This document shows positions 31,451 through 45,708 of a stretch of DNA of 64,000 nucleotides, piece after piece (position 1 is the stretch's first letter; each line of letters starts with the position of its first letter). The notes below the pieces were generated by a model, which saw only the letters and a list, made by a program, of their open reading frames with translations, was not told the origin of the DNA and did not search any database. Source of the stretch: Hyaloperonospora brassicae (lineage: Eukaryota; Oomycota; Peronosporomycetes; Peronosporales; Peronosporaceae); contig CANTFL010000225.1 of assembly GCA_947650285.1 (NCBI GenBank), positions 34,541 to 98,540 on the forward strand. The letters run 5' to 3'. The position numbers and the translations under genes are program-made.

Positions 31451-34400
31451 ATTAAGATCGTGTTCTGTACGTTTAAATCGCAAACAAAACTCAACAATAT
31501 GGATGTGTTAAGGCATTCGACTTTAATTCATCCTGTTTTCGTTATTTAAATTCAGGCAATCAAATTGGCTTGTTGGTTCTTATCATGAGACAATGATACA
31601 ATATTTCCTTCGCCGTACTCCAGCTTTGTTGGTTTTATCTCAGTAAAGTCCAGCAGAAAGGCAATCTCGCGAGCGTAATTAAAATGGTGTCTTTGCTAGG
31701 TTCATGCATAAAGATAGACCTTTTTAACGGAGCAGTCGATAAATTGTCCTTCATTCGATTCAAGCTGAAATCTTCCACGACATACAAGAAACTTTTTTTG
31801 AGGACGTCGACGAGGCTAATATCTTCTTTCCTTGACGCTATAATATGATTTTGATGACTCATTACCTTGACATCGTCTTGTACGTTACTCTCCTGATATC
31901 TTATTGGACCAGTGGGGCAGCTTCTTAAGCAATATAGTGTCTTCTATAACTTCGTGCACGCTGTCGTGGCCGCTACCGAGTGGCTCGATGTCCTGCTGAT
32001 GCCTCCGCCGTCATTCTCGACTTACGTGGCATGTTACGGATGATGATCAGCAAGCTGACCATCACACCGATTCGAAATACTCCCCGTCAGGTCTGTGTAA
32101 ATACCTTCATCTTGTCTTCTTACAACACTGGCTTGAATATTGATATTACACGCGTCCCTGTTGATCGGACATTGTGTACTCCTAGTCTCTTTATTTCGAC
32201 GAAGGATGTCAAGTGGGAGTGGAAAAATCGGTCGTTTTACAGCCGGTGTTAGTAAAAATAACTAGTTATCACTCAAATTCTTATCTTTCTGTAAAAATGC
32301 TTTGTCTAAGATATGATCTTATACCAGAACTGGCCAATCTGTGTACTTCAAAAATTGCACACACATACACTTCATCTCGTGGTAGCGTGTCGTGTGGCAT
32401 TCACACGAATACATATATGGCGGATATACTTAATCTTACCGTCGCAGCTTTTAATATCTTATGGTAAATAATTGTGTCAAGTAGGGTGGGTAAATGAAGA
32501 ACCCACATTTTGTACGTGGATCCAAGTGGAAGTCTACGCTGCACTGGGAGCACCATAGACACCTTTTGATCGATGATCATAGTGTCTCTAGATCCCCCTG
32601 TGAACTCTCTTCCCCACTCCTATTCGTCGACGTCTTTTGCCGACTTCAGCCTTAGTACAATCAATTCATCAGGTACTGTTTTTTTAAATTAAATGTTTAT
32701 AGACGGAATCCAGACAGTATCCTAATATCTGTTTCAAAATGCAGCATGATCAATTCTTGATATTTATAGACCACCCTTCACCCAAGGGTCATCTTGACTG
32801 TAACTCTTGACGTCGTTACCACATTTAACGTTTTGATTCCTTGTGCGTCAATATGCTTGTCCGTGATCATGTGATTCTTCAGCTTTTGTTTTTAGTGCGA
32901 ACTACTAAAAGATCGACGAGATATAAACTCCGATGTAAAGCCGTATGTTAGTCCGTTCATCATTCACTGCCTCCATTACAAATGCTCTAGTGCTCAGTAC
33001 CCGATCAAACTATTGGACGACCACCATCCTAGTTGCTTCTCTTGTAATAAGTCAGTGATTCATCCAATTTCATCTGTTATCGAGAGTTAGGTGATGCGTC
33101 CATCCGAGCCATCGTTATTCACCATTAACGCTACTGTCATGCGGGCGATTCCAGTTGATCTTTCATTCTTATCTTTTCAAACACGTCAACGCTGGGACTT
33201 CTTATGTGTACAGGAATATCGATCGTTAGTTCGTGTCGGCCTCTAGTCCCACTATATGTGGCAGCCCGTTGTTTCCCAACCCAGTACAAGTCGGCGAAAC
33301 TCCTAGTTCATATTGTCTGGCATGTATATGTGTTAAAGCTCATCAATAACAGATGTATGCTCAATGATTAGCTTGACGAACATAATAAGCCATATAGACT
33401 CTGTAAAACATTTACCCAGGCCTGCGTCTGCACTTGTTGGCAGAACTTATCTAGGCGTAAGAGATAATAATCGTCGTTGCTGCACCACACGCTCCATAAA
33501 ACCTTAAGATAGGCGTTTTCTGAAGTGGGCTTGTCGGTGAAGCTGGTAAAATTATCACACTAAATAGATCGTTAACTATGATATCATTGCACGCACGCCT
33601 GAATTATAGAGTCCAAACCAGATCGTGTTAGCTCGCCGCATTCCGTAAATGACGTCACCCTTTCTACCTACTTCCACACAATCGGTGGCAGGGTCCGACT
33701 CTAGTTTTTTGTCTAGTTGAAGTCGCTTTAATTTTCGCACGAATCGTAATGGTGAGCGTGTTGACTATATTTTATTCGTCGGACTGTAACTCGCAATTCG
33801 TTTGTAGCTACAGTTGCAAAAGTGGTACGGCGGCTATTAACGCACTCGTATCGTCATTTACTTCCGTTGCGCTGAAGTTGTTTGTATTCTGAAAAGTCAA
33901 TGTGCTTTACGTCTCAACCGGTGATTGAATTGGTGATCATTGTGTCTGTTTTCACGTCCATTCTCCGATTGACGCGTATGGTAATTTTAAATGTCTCTGC
34001 GACGACTGACGCGGGACTCGTGTATGTAAATTTGGACACTCGACTAATGCTCGTTCGATCCCGCTGTATTTTTTTTGCTTTTATCCTAGCAGTCGATGAT
34101 TAATGATCTGCTCCGAATAATGATAATTACCAACTTGTCGCGTGTAGGTGGATTTTATAAATGATTGTCTCCGCAATCAAGCAAGTAGTGCTCCACATGG
34201 TCTACAGAATGGGCTACAACTTGCTTGTAATAAACCTGCGCTGCGCTTGCATATCCATTTGGGCAGAGAAGGAATATGCACACATCTTCGGATTACTGAC
34301 GTTTTATATAGTAATATTATACCCTTGCCAGCCGACCGCACTGTGAACAGTAGTCCTCCTAATACGCCTTGCTGAGCAACATACATGTCCGTTGCGTTTT

Positions 34401-34600
34401 CTTCGACAACTGTCGGTAACAACTCTTGGCGGTCTTTTCCATCGAAAATGGCTCACACCGGTCGATCTGGAATTCGCCCATTCCTTTCATCTTGTAAGCG
34501 GACGTCTTGATTTATTTAAGGATCTCGTTGGACTTGTTTCTTCATCTTTCCAATTTGGCAATCTTATTTGGATGAACTTGCGAATGTATCTCGAGATCAG
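31451..34600. other. AT-rich, pyrimidine-rich stretch
   Basis: Probably further eroded remains of the minus-strand Gypsy element up to about 32.3 kb; beyond that no frame is recognisable. Confidence 0.35.
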
Positions 34601-37600
34601 CGCCGATAAACTGACGCAAAATATTGTTTTTTGCTATCAAATTGCATAGGCGAGTGCGTGTTGAATCGGAAAAATGATTGCAGAAATGAAGTGTAATGTG
34701 TATTGATACAAAATGGCGCAAGTGAAGAGATCGTCAGCAATGTTCCATGTTAAATTTGATCCCTCTTTTTTATACAATTGCATACCAGAGACAACAAAAA
34801 TTCACTGCTTACAGGACACAAGTCAACAGTACGGCCTTACCTATGGTCTAAATGTTGACTCAGGCGATTAAGATGTATGTATCTGATAAAAGTGAGTAAG
34901 CCAAATGGACGAATATGTCGAACTACTTACATCACGTGATTTAGACTGCACACGATCGAGTAACGGGAGACGCCTCGTTTCACTTCATTTACGGTAGGGG
35001 CTCACGACAAATTAGAGAGCAAACACCTCGTTTAGGACGTACCTCATCATAAAACAGTGATTTACGACGGTAAAGGTATGACAAAAATAATTTACAATGT
35101 TATGTTGCACGGGCTTTGGTGAACGATCGACTGGAAGTGTCGATTTTATGGTCACAAGGACCGGCATAATCTAGATCTCGGCATGGTGAATATTAGCAGC
35201 GAGTCGTAACTGTGGCTATAATATGATTTTGCTAATCAACAATACACCCGCTATAAGGCGCATGTAAAGCACAGACCTTGTTGGGTGGTCGATAAATGCG
35301 CTGATCACGCGATTAGGTTACGAGGAGTTGATTCATCGAAGCAGCAATTTCCAATGGTGCATCAGGTAAAGCTAAAACTGGGACATTGTTTCCAGATCGC
35401 TCAACGGAAATGCTGAGGGATGAGGATAGAAATCGTGGTAAATAAAAAAGTCAGATGACAAAAGACTGTAAGAAAGAAATCTACAAAATGAAATGTATAG
35501 AACTGAAGTTGTTACAGATGCGCGACGATCAAGTTATAATAACCATTACGGCAGGACGTATAAGTTGAGCTGGTGTATTAGAAAGGTTGTAGCGATTTAT
35601 CGTGGTTTGCCGAACAAATATAATTACATTGTGGCGCGCCGGTACAAGATTTTGATCGCGGTTGCCTGTAGAAATGTTGAACTTAAGTAATGCGTTGCAC
35701 GACGAAGATGTTTCGAATGAGCGCACACGAACGACAAATGTGGCAGTATACAAATGAGGTTTTGTAATATGGTGAAAGAAGACTTATGTAATGGGTGGGA
35801 CGATAGAAGTTTCTATAAAGTCTGGTTGCGACTGAAATATTTCGAAAGAAACAAAAGACGTCATTTTCATATTATTAATATACAAATGGTATAGATCATG
35901 TTTTTTATGTTTGGTTTTTACTAAAATTATAAGCTTAAACTTATATTTTTAAGAACCGCATAAACATAGTCATGAAAAGGGAAACGCTGGATGCATAATG
36001 ACGCCAAATCTAATCAACCAAAACAAATTGAATAATCCAGGTGTGCCGCCTTTGCCGGAGAGGCGGCAGACCGGCTAGCTGGGGTGTTTCTCGGTCAATG
36101 ACTTATACTAATTGCGCAATGGATCGGCAGAATCTTCGTACGTCCAAGTATTGATCAAGTTTGGGATGCTAGTGCTCACATTTCATGCTTGTTCACCGCA
36201 GTAGATGGCTCATTTGGGCCTAAATGTTTAAAAAAATGGGTCCAGCATAATGTACAAATCTCAATAGCCTTTGCTTATACCTTCAAGATCAAGGGATAAA
36301 AATATATTAATATAGAGTCTCGATCGCGATCGCGGTCTTTTTGTCTGCGCTATTGTCTGAGATAGGCTAACTTCGGTTCAGCTTGTATAGGTGGGGTGGA
36401 TGCAAAAAGCACATATGTTTATATTAATTTAGGTGAATATGGCAGATCATTAATACCATGGTTGAATCCGATAAAGCCTTGTACCGTCCGGTCTTTTTGG
36501 ACTAAAAGAGCTTAGCTTTGCAAATGAATATATTTCTACGCTTCTGGCTGATTGTAGTTGGAATACCGATGAAAATACATCTCGATATATGTACCAGCCT
36601 TCTTTTGCGACGTCATCTTAAGCCAACTGGATCAAGGGAAGAGAAACATTTCGTTTTTTGTAAACGCTTACAGAAGAAGCTTACGTCGTGTTCCACGACG
36701 CTGGTAAAGCTGATCCGATGCTACGATAACATATCAATTTAGACGGGAGATTGAAAAGGCGCGATTGGGCTCCGTTAATCCACAGGTCGCGTGGTATGCG
36801 GGTTTCAGGCAAGATGACGTACTAGCTTGGGGTTTAAAGACCGTTTCCACTCTCCCATTTATCCCCAATACGATTCTCTTTATCGACAAATTACTAGTCG
36901 ACTAACTTTAGCGATTGGTCTTGGAAGGTCTATAGAAAAAATCCGAGGAGGGGTCTAGGTGACCGAATTTAAGAGCAGGCAGATGATCTGGAAGTGTCGA
37001 TGATAATAGTAAACTAAGTGAGTACGGCCCAAAATGATGCAGCAGCAGAGGTACATCAACGAGTAGAGGAATGCGAGCTAAAATTACGCGAGCGTAATTT
37101 ATCCAAAAATGACATTCGATTCATGTGAAACAAAGTGAGACGAACAGAAAATACTTAATTCAGACATCGGCTGATCATGTCGCGGGTTCTAATGTATTTT
37201 TACATACTCGATGAGGATTGGCACAAGATGATCGAGGTTTACGCGGATCTTTGAAATTAGCGCCGATAATACGCTTCGAATTCGCCAAGGCGCTGCCGTA
37301 GGTGATACACTCGACTAATAGGACGAAGTCACTCTAGATGACCACTTTGACGTACGCGTTTGCATCGAATCAATATGTGGCGAAGAAGCGGCAGCCTGAA
37401 TTTAGTCAGCTTTTTGTTTCGCCAGAATCCGACCAGATGGCTGAAGAAATCCTGTGATCAAGAGATTGGGCGCAAAAAGGCGCTCCAGCAAGCCTTATCC
37501 CATTCAAGTCGTAGAGTATAAGCAACGCGAATCTCGTTAATAGGGCGAATAGCTTATGTTGCTAGGATTTCTTAGGCTCCGCGTACATCGAAGATTTGGC

Positions 37601-38890
37601 AGATCGCATTGAGTTTTGCCGACCGCGCAGAATCCCCAGACGTCGTTATTTTTGAAGTTGAAAGGATTTCGCAGAATGTGAGGTCAATAGGGATATATTT
37701 GGCTTGTCCAAAATATATCAAACGTTATGTTGAGGTTACAGAGACGTTTCATCATGAAAGGTACTGATCTGCGAACGTTTGAATTAAAGATCGAACTGAC
37801 TGTTTCTTGACGACGGTTACTTTTTTACCGCTAGTGCTGGGGTCGCGCAAGAGGAAGCGATGGGTAATGTGGTCGGCGGAGAACCAGAATGGGTTTAGCC
37901 AAATATTTATGAGGTTTACTCCAATAATACACAGCGAGGTCGCGAATAGCGGTTCGTTCTTTGTGCGGAAGCCGGAGACGCGTATATTCAACATCCTCGG
38001 TCGCGATCTCTCTTCTTTACGCATTGTGGTCAGCATCACGATCATCCATATCCGCGAGCTGAAGATTTTGCGTAATCACAACCGACGCAAGCCGCTTCTC
38101 GAGATCGTGGGTCGCCTGCTGATCTCTGAAACTGACACGTCAATGTCGGTTCGTGTCGGTCTCCCAGATGGCCCAAATTGATATCAGTTTAGCTATTTTG
38201 CATTATATTGTTTGGTGGATGGAGGCGACTTCATGATGATACTACTTATCATCGAAAATGGTAGTTGGTCTAATAATTCCTTCCCGGTTCGTATAGCTAT
38301 CGTTTCAGCATTACATAGAGAAGTCTTTTTTCACGCTTGACTACGTTGCAATAGGCTTGAACTTCAAGAATTCACTATCCTTTTCGACGTAGCTCATTCT
38401 CCAATTATTTCGTTTTGAGAGCACACCGAAAAGAAATGAATAGCCGATCGAACTTCTGCTGGATGTAGCGACGCAGCTCAGATTTAGCGTCGTTCGAGTT
38501 TAAAACCTATTAAGGCCTATAGCCCCGAAGGTTCCTTTAGCGCGAAGCCTCTTGAATAAATTACAGCTCTTACGATTGCGTATTAGACTTCCAGCCGGTC
38601 GAAGAGAAAATTAATCAGGTATGTGTTGAAGACGGGCCACACTTAAAGTGATCGCTACCTCAAAGCTGAAGGGCACCTGATGCGACATTTTTAAGTCGCT
38701 GCATGGAACATACTTCAAATCATACTTTATGCGCATTAGACGATTCTTAGTGAGGTTGAGTATCTAGATAATTCTGAAAAGTCAAACAAGACGCAGTGGT
38801 TATATAAATGGAGGGCCTCGATTCAGGTCTGTCCTAAATGACGAACATGAATACTTAGACGACTACAATACTATACATAAAACATTCCAA
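34601..38890. other. AT-rich, purine-rich stretch
   Basis: The plus strand turns A/G-rich from about 34.65 kb onward. The frame 37807-38181 (124 aa) and its minus-strand counterpart are unrecognised. No genes or RNAs were identified. Confidence 0.4.
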
Positions 38891-39963
38891 ACAAGAGTAC
38901 CGATAGAGGTTCGGTTAAGTGCGAGGGAGCATGTTTTTGATCGAATCGATTGCCTTTGCATCGTTACGTCAGGTCAACGGGCGCAGATATTTAAAAGACC
39001 AGGACCTTCGTAATGGGGTTAAAGAATGTAGAAGGGTAAGTAGGAGGATTATTCTGATCCATACGCCGCCACGGGGACGACCGCGATCAGGTATATGATC
39101 ATGATCATGGAAGCAATCACAAAAGAAAGTGCGATCGCAAGCATTCCAGTGCGCACCACAATAATGACCGGATCGAGATAAGAAATCGCGATCCCGTGCA
39201 CGATCACGATCAGAAAAGCAAGTGCGATCAGGTGATGTACAATACAATGCGCGACTGCGATATAGATAGATATCGCGATCGAGGACGTGATATGCAATCT
39301 GGAGATATGTGTACACGCCACGCGATCCTTAACCTGCTAGTGGACGAATACATGAAGTGGAAAACATGGCGCAAAGGGACCACAACAAGAACTGAGTCCT
39401 TGTCAGCACAGTGGTAGGTCCGGGTTGATTGGCTAAACAAAACACTGAGTTCAATTATCATAAAGGACACCTGTCGACTTCTCCTTCGGATTGGATAACT
39501 GGTCACCTGACTTCAGGAGAGCTTGAATACTCTATACAAGTGATATTCCTGAATTGTTTGGCCAGTGAACAAGGACTCTCAAGACAAATCCTCAACTTTT
39601 ATCGGACGCAGCGACGCTGCGAAGGATAAGGCACAAGATCGAAAGAAGGCTCAAGTGTTCAGAAGGTCAAGTGGATAAAATATCTACGTATTGAACAAGA
39701 CGACCTCGTTGCGATCAGGGTGACTCATATCGAGCACCCTACAAGCATACCCGTGGTTGTGTATGAACCTTCAAACGATCACCTCCCAAGCCCATAAGAA
39801 AAACAGTCAAGTTTTACCTTGACAAAAATCCACCTAGAAGAGTGCGGTCCACCCAAACGACAAGTACACAAGGTAAGAAAGGAAGTTTGATAAACGATAA
39901 CATAGTACGCTCTTCAATAGTCGATCGTCTGAGTCAGTCGGGGTCACAAGATTCTTGTGATCG
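38891..39963 (+). repeat. LTR-like GATC-rich repeat, inverted-pair arm 1
   Basis: This is the reverse complement of 44210-45281 with only scattered differences. From 39087 to 39290 I count about ten GATC sites. The second half (ATTGGCTAAACAAAACACTG, then TGTCGACTTCTCC, then CACCTGACTTCAGGAG and CACCCTACAAGCATAC) parallels D1 and the 55.5-kb repeat. Confidence 0.75.
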
Positions 39964-42953
39964 AGATTTTTTTACATGAAGCTCGTGCCCGGACCTATCG
40001 GCCACTCTTGAATTTTTGTGAGTCATTTAGTGAAAACGGATAAATAAAAACCGATTCTGAAATGAATGCGGGAGAGGCAGAGTGATTGCCGCAGACGCGT
40101 GAAGTTAGCAAATCATCGGTTCTACAGATTCTAAAGGGGCTTTGATGGCGTTTAAATGATAGAGGAAGATCGATCAGTCGCGCGATAAACGAAATATCAA
40201 CCCCCTGATGAAGTCGTTACCGTACCAAAGCGGTTTCGCATCAAAATATGCGGAGTAAAACCACATATCAAAACAAACAAGACCCATACATGAACTCTCT
40301 TGTACCGTAAAAAATAGGGGATTTAGTTGCAAGAAGTAAGAAAGTAGCGTTCTAGGTTTAGCGACGCGATAGCGTTACAAATGTAGCGGATTGGCCGATC
40401 TAGTTTGTGGACGGCGAAGTGACGATGAAAGGTTGGTAATTACAACTATTAGCAGAAGAATACAATGTATAGACACCTTAAGACGTTGCTATTAGACAAT
40501 TAGTAATATAAATTGGAGCGAAAGGCTGGTCGTGACAATTCAGTGCCAGATCATAGATCAAATAACAGCATCAAACAAGCTGGAAGGAGTTCGCCAAACT
40601 ATTAAACTGCTACAGGATGCAGGATTTGGCGAATGGTTGTTCGACGCGAAACAATTACTGGATTGTGAACCAGATCAGGTGATCAGAGAGTGTCAAACTT
40701 TGCATGGAATAATGATCCCGTTGGCGCGTCAATACAAAAATGAAGATCAAGCGCTTCCGGCGATCGCAGATGACCCAAGAGGATAAACAATATATCATTG
40801 CAGTACAGCTCAGCTGATTAAGAGATCGAAAAAGAAACATTAATCAGTACTTAGCGGATGTCGTTGGGCACAATCGGTCTACCGAAAACGCGCAATTGCG
40901 TTACAAGTTTTTTATAGGAAATATTAATTGAAGCACATATGCGCCAAAGCAATTGCAACATCGCCAAATTAGGTATAATTACAGGCTTATTTCATCGCCG
41001 CCATTAGATGGTATGAATATAAACAGAGAATCGAGCTAGGTGAGCGTTTGTAATGCCAAGTAGAAATAATATTTAGTTTAAAATTACTGTACCCATATTA
41101 TTGGATGGAATCGGCCGTAATACACCGTAATCGATGACACTGTCAAGACTTTGACAATCAGGATCCGGAGCTATTGGGGCAAAACAAAATGAATCGAATT
41201 TTGATGACGTCAACCTCATAGCGTACCAAATAAAACAACGCACATGTTTTTCAGCAATTGCAGATTTAAATAACATAATGGCACATACGGAGATAGATAT
41301 CAAGCCCAAATTTGGACGAGCAACGTCGAGTACGCAATCCTAAGTGATTCAGCTCCATACGGAGGAAAACGGCTGATGTTTGGCGTTTGTTTATTAAAAC
41401 CGACGCGAGATTGGCACAGTTGACTGAAACTGAGCCGATCTACACGGTGTACACATTAGTTTAGATTAACCGCATAATATAATATTTATGTGGGTATGGC
41501 GTATCAGTAAATCGATTGTATTACGACGCGCGTGATCGATCGGGCAAGACTCGATCATTGTTCTTTACCAAATTAAAGGTACTACCTATCTAGGCCTAAT
41601 ATGCTCTCCAAAAGGGAAAGCTGGCTGTCAGATGTGAACGTATGAGACTAGATAAACGCGATCTGGCAAATCACTTTGCTCTACTGCAAGTAACGATAGT
41701 TGAGGAATGAAAGAAAAAAAGCATCGATGGGAATACGAAATAAGTATCAGGATCATTCGTGAAATGAATTAAGTTACATTCCAAGTCGACTCGAGCCGTC
41801 CGAGCAAACCTGAAAGAAGGCGGAATGGCTTTTTCGAATTCAAAAATCAGTATTTCAAAAACCACGAATCATCGTTGCATTGGTGTTGTATTTATTCCAC
41901 TTGAAGCGAGGTTTTATCAAAAACGCCATATCGGGTTGAAAGAAATAAACGGTGAGAATTAAGGTTTGAGATTAGAGATTAAGCCAATTCATTCTTTGTG
42001 GATCGAACAAGCCTTATAGTTTAGGGTGTTGGAAAATACTGACCTGCAAGAAATGAAAGCGCGTAGTATTTTAACGCCACTTTGCTAATCGACAGGTGCA
42101 AAAAAATCGACCATTGACATTATATTTTCTCGTTAGTTAGGATGCATGATAATTGATAGCCGAACTCAGGAGTGCGTAAAAATTATTGAAAATTCCCACA
42201 TGATGGTAGGTCCAGCGAGTATGAAGATTGCAGTGAAAATCTCGCTTGTATATTGATTTTTATGTAAGGGATGGCTACCAGGCAAACCAATACCCAGGTT
42301 AGGTATGAATGAAATAATTCCGGAAATTGTATGGTTTGATTCGACCGACGAGAAAGTTTTATTAAATGAATTCCGTATTGGTTGGGCTGGTATAAGACCA
42401 CCAAACCAATCGACTACTCAAGCGATCTATTTACGATTATTTGTGGTTATCACTTTCGGCAGACGACCGAAGTGAGAATCGGAGCAAAAACCCTAAGTTA
42501 AAAGCTGTGGGTGAGATGAGATAACAAATTGTTGCTAGCCGTAATTTGTTAATTCGGCGTTATTAGTATTTTTAACTCAAAAAATTTAGCGATTAAGCTA
42601 TTTATCTAGGCATGGAGCCCCATGGGCTTGTTCATGGCAGCCGACATGACATTGCAATGGCAAAAAATATCTAAGTCAATTTGCGGCGGTACTACGAATA
42701 ACTCAAGTTAGCGTTCGACGCCACAGTGGAGAAGAATGAAAACGAATAGGAGGAAGACACAGTGCTGGTGATAGATCGTCTAATTAACAAGACAATCAAA
42801 ACAAAATTGATCTGACCGAAGTAGGAGGCAAAACAAGAAGTATCCAGAAACGACCAATGCCAATTTGCTACGCGAGGAAGTATCGCGGTCCATTTATATC
42901 CGAAGTAGTGAGAAGCGCCAGTTTCACAACTGGTCTGATCACGTCTACTGAAC
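39964..42953. other. Spacer enclosed by the inverted repeats, purine-rich
   Basis: AT-rich. One 84-aa frame (40532-40786) looks protein-like (QTIKLLQDAGFGEWLFDAKQ) but is not a family I recognise. Nothing else was supported. Confidence 0.4.
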
Positions 42954-44000
42954 TGTTCAACAGAACCGAATATCAGACCAGAACAGATGATACCTGCGAT
43001 ATCGGGTCATATTATGACAGGCGAAGGGTGCGAGTCATTGAAATGGCTAGCTGTCAAAGGGACGATTACGTTCTCCATCAAGAACGACATTACGATCGAG
43101 AAAGCAATGGAGATCATAATCGGCAATCAGGAAAATGGCCACGATCAGGTCGGTGTGGACCACAACAAGCGATCGCGATCGGATCAGTGTGTGTCTCAAC
43201 ATGTGGCCCGCGATCGAGATCTTAATCGAAGATCAGGTGCGTGATCGCGATCAAGCTAGTGTGGATTACACCTCACGATCGACGACCATGATGGCGCCTG
43301 CGATCGGGCAAGTATATTGTGTGTGTGCTACGGAAGTACAAGGGTGCGGTCTTCTATAGAGATCGACACGTGGCATGCGGCTTCTATAGAGAGCGACACG
43401 TCTCATGCAAGTTTTATGATATGGTGATAGGGATAGGGTTGTTGAGTTCGATTGGTTGTCATTAAACATATTACAAGTCACTTCGAAGGACGAACGTCGT
43501 TTCTTTCAAACTGAAGTGTTTGACCACTTGACTTCACAAACTACGCTACATCTGCACAAGTTTCGCGCCCAAATTGTTTGGCCAGCTGCATTTGGTACTT
43601 GCACCCCCGCCACTGCGATCGGAGGTAAGGGAAATCTGCGGTTAAAGACCCAAGACCAAGAAACGGCTCAAGTGATCATGGGTGTAGCGAATCATCGGTC
43701 TACATTTTGCATAAGCCAGTCTGTTACATATTAGGGTAACTCATCTCGATCACCCTACAAGTATACAAGAGATCCCGTGGCAATTTCCACTAGAATACGC
43801 GAACCCGAGATCGCGGTGTGAAATTTTCCACACCGATATCGATCCTCGACCCCATCGAAAATACAGCCAATTTTTTTATAGAGACCTGTACATCTGAAAG
43901 GGTGCACCCGCCAAGACGTCGATTAAATCAAGGTCATCAAAGTGTAGAGCATAAACTAATGTGCCCCGTCCGTTACTCGGTCGTCAAAGCGCTGGTGGAA
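42954..44000 (+). repeat. LTR-like GATC-rich repeat, direct copy D2
   Basis: Matches 26633-27700 over its whole length with a few percent substitutions and a ~31-bp deletion in the GATC tract. The flanking sequences of D1 and D2 are unrelated. Confidence 0.75.
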
Positions 44001-44209
44001 AGTCAAAAAATTTCACATAAGACGAGCAATACCAATTTCCCTACAAAATGTCGATCTTAAAATTGTTAAGCAAGTATAAACCTGCGTGATAACTCATTTA
44101 TAATTCAAAAGCTACATTTCAATACAAGTTTTCGTCAAGATCCTATATCAATACCTCCTATAGTTTTCTCCGTTGCTTTCGTTTTGGTTTTGTTGTGTCG
44201 CGAAGTGGC
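44001..44209. other. Junction between D2 and the inverted repeat
   Basis: AT-rich, nothing recognised. Confidence 0.4.
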
Positions 44210-45281
44210 GATCGCAAGACTCTTGTGACTCCGACTGACCCAGAAGATCGACTATTGAAGAGCGTACTATGTTATCGTTTATCAAACTTCCTTTCTTACC
44301 TTTTGTGCTTGTCGTTTGGGTGGACCGCACTCTTCTAGGTGGATTTTTGTCAAGGTAAAACTTGACTGTGTTTCTTATGGGCTTGGAAGGTGATCGTGTG
44401 TAAGTTCTTACACAACCACGGGTATGCTTGTAGGGTGCTCGATATGAGTCACCCTGACCGCAACGAGGTCGTCTTGTTCAATACGTAGATATTTTATCCA
44501 CTTGACCTTCTGAACACTTGAGCCTTCTTTCGATCTTGTGCCTTGTCCTTCGCAGCGTCGCTGCGTCCGATAAAAGTTGAGGATTTGTCTTGAGAGTCCT
44601 TGTTCACTGGCCAAACAATTCAGGAATATCACTTGTATAGAGTATTCAAGCTCTCCTGAAGTCAGGTGACCAGTTATCCAATCCGAAGGAGAAGTCGACA
44701 GGTGTCCTTTATGATAATTGAACTCAGTGTTTTGTTTAGCCAATCAACCCGGACCTACCACTGTGCTGACAAGGACTCAGTTCTTGTTGTGGTCCCTTTG
44801 CGCCATGTTTTCCACTTCATGTATTCGTCCACTAGCAGGTTAAGGATCGCGTGGCGTGTACACATATCTCCAGATTGCATATCACGTCCTCGATCGCGAT
44901 ATCTATCTATATCGCAGTCGCGCATTGTATTGTACATCACCTGATCACACTTGCTTTTCTGATCGTGATCGTGCACGGGATCGCGATTTCTTATCTCGAT
45001 CCGGTCATTATTGTGGTGCGCGCTGGAATTCTTGCGATCGCACTTTCTTTTGTGATTGCTTCCATGATCATGATCATATACCTGATCGCGGTCGTCCCCG
45101 TGGCGGCGTATGGATCAGAATAATCCTCCTACTTACCCTTCTACATTCTTTAACCCCATTACGAAGGTCCTGGTCTTTTAAATATCTGCGCCCGTTGACC
45201 TGACGTAACGATGCAAAGGCAATCGATTCGATCAAAAACATGCTCCCTCGCACTTAACCGAACCTCTATCGGTGCTCTTGT
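44210..45281 (-). repeat. LTR-like GATC-rich repeat, inverted-pair arm 2
   Basis: Inverted copy of 38891-39963. Arms are about 1.07 kb each, separated by about 4.2 kb that contains D2. High identity against a background of eroded DNA indicates recent movement or gene conversion. Confidence 0.75.
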
Positions 45282-45708
45282 CAGATATCGTCCAATACGA
45301 AGATCTCAAATCAGTAGCTTGCCGTACGAGAAAAACTTGCACCGCAAGATACTAAAATTCAATTTTAGTGACATATATAAGTTGCAAATTAACGCTACTG
45401 ATTTTTATACTCAGAAATTATTATGTGATGGTTTACTTTGTATGTATCAATTACATAAAATCTACAAAATATATGAAAACTGGCTTTTTGTGGCCTTTAA
45501 CGCGCTCGTCCAATATGTAACCAAATTTAGACCTAGATTGCGGCCCCGAAAAGCTAATGCGGTGCCCTTTAAGTTCTTATACGAACCATTACCGTTGCAA
45601 TGCGTTAGTTGCATCGAGCATCGCGTAAAAAGGCATTCTCTGTCTCATATGAGGTGCACCTTATGTATGTTGTGTCAAACTTTCGCAAAAAAACTTAAAG
45701 GGATTTGA
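45211..45708 (+). CDS. Unrecognised 165-aa frame with Cys pairs
   Basis: It is the longest open frame in the AT-rich block apart from Gypsy remains. The first ~24 residues lie in the inverted repeat. The C-terminal part has CVSC and CTLCMLC. The Lys/Tyr/Leu-rich composition follows the base composition, so chance is likely. Confidence 0.15.
   Translation: MQRQSIRSKTCSLALNRTSIGALVRYRPIRRSQISSLPYEKNLHRKILKFNFSDIYKLQINATDFYTQKLLCDGLLCMYQLHKIYKIYENWLFVAFNALVQYVTKFRPRLRPRKANAVPFKFLYEPLPLQCVSCIEHRVKRHSLSHMRCTLCMLCQTFAKKLKGI

Noticed and set aside
45211..45708. 165-aa frame as a real gene
   Set aside because: AT-driven composition, part of it inside the repeat, no family resemblance; listed only at low confidence.
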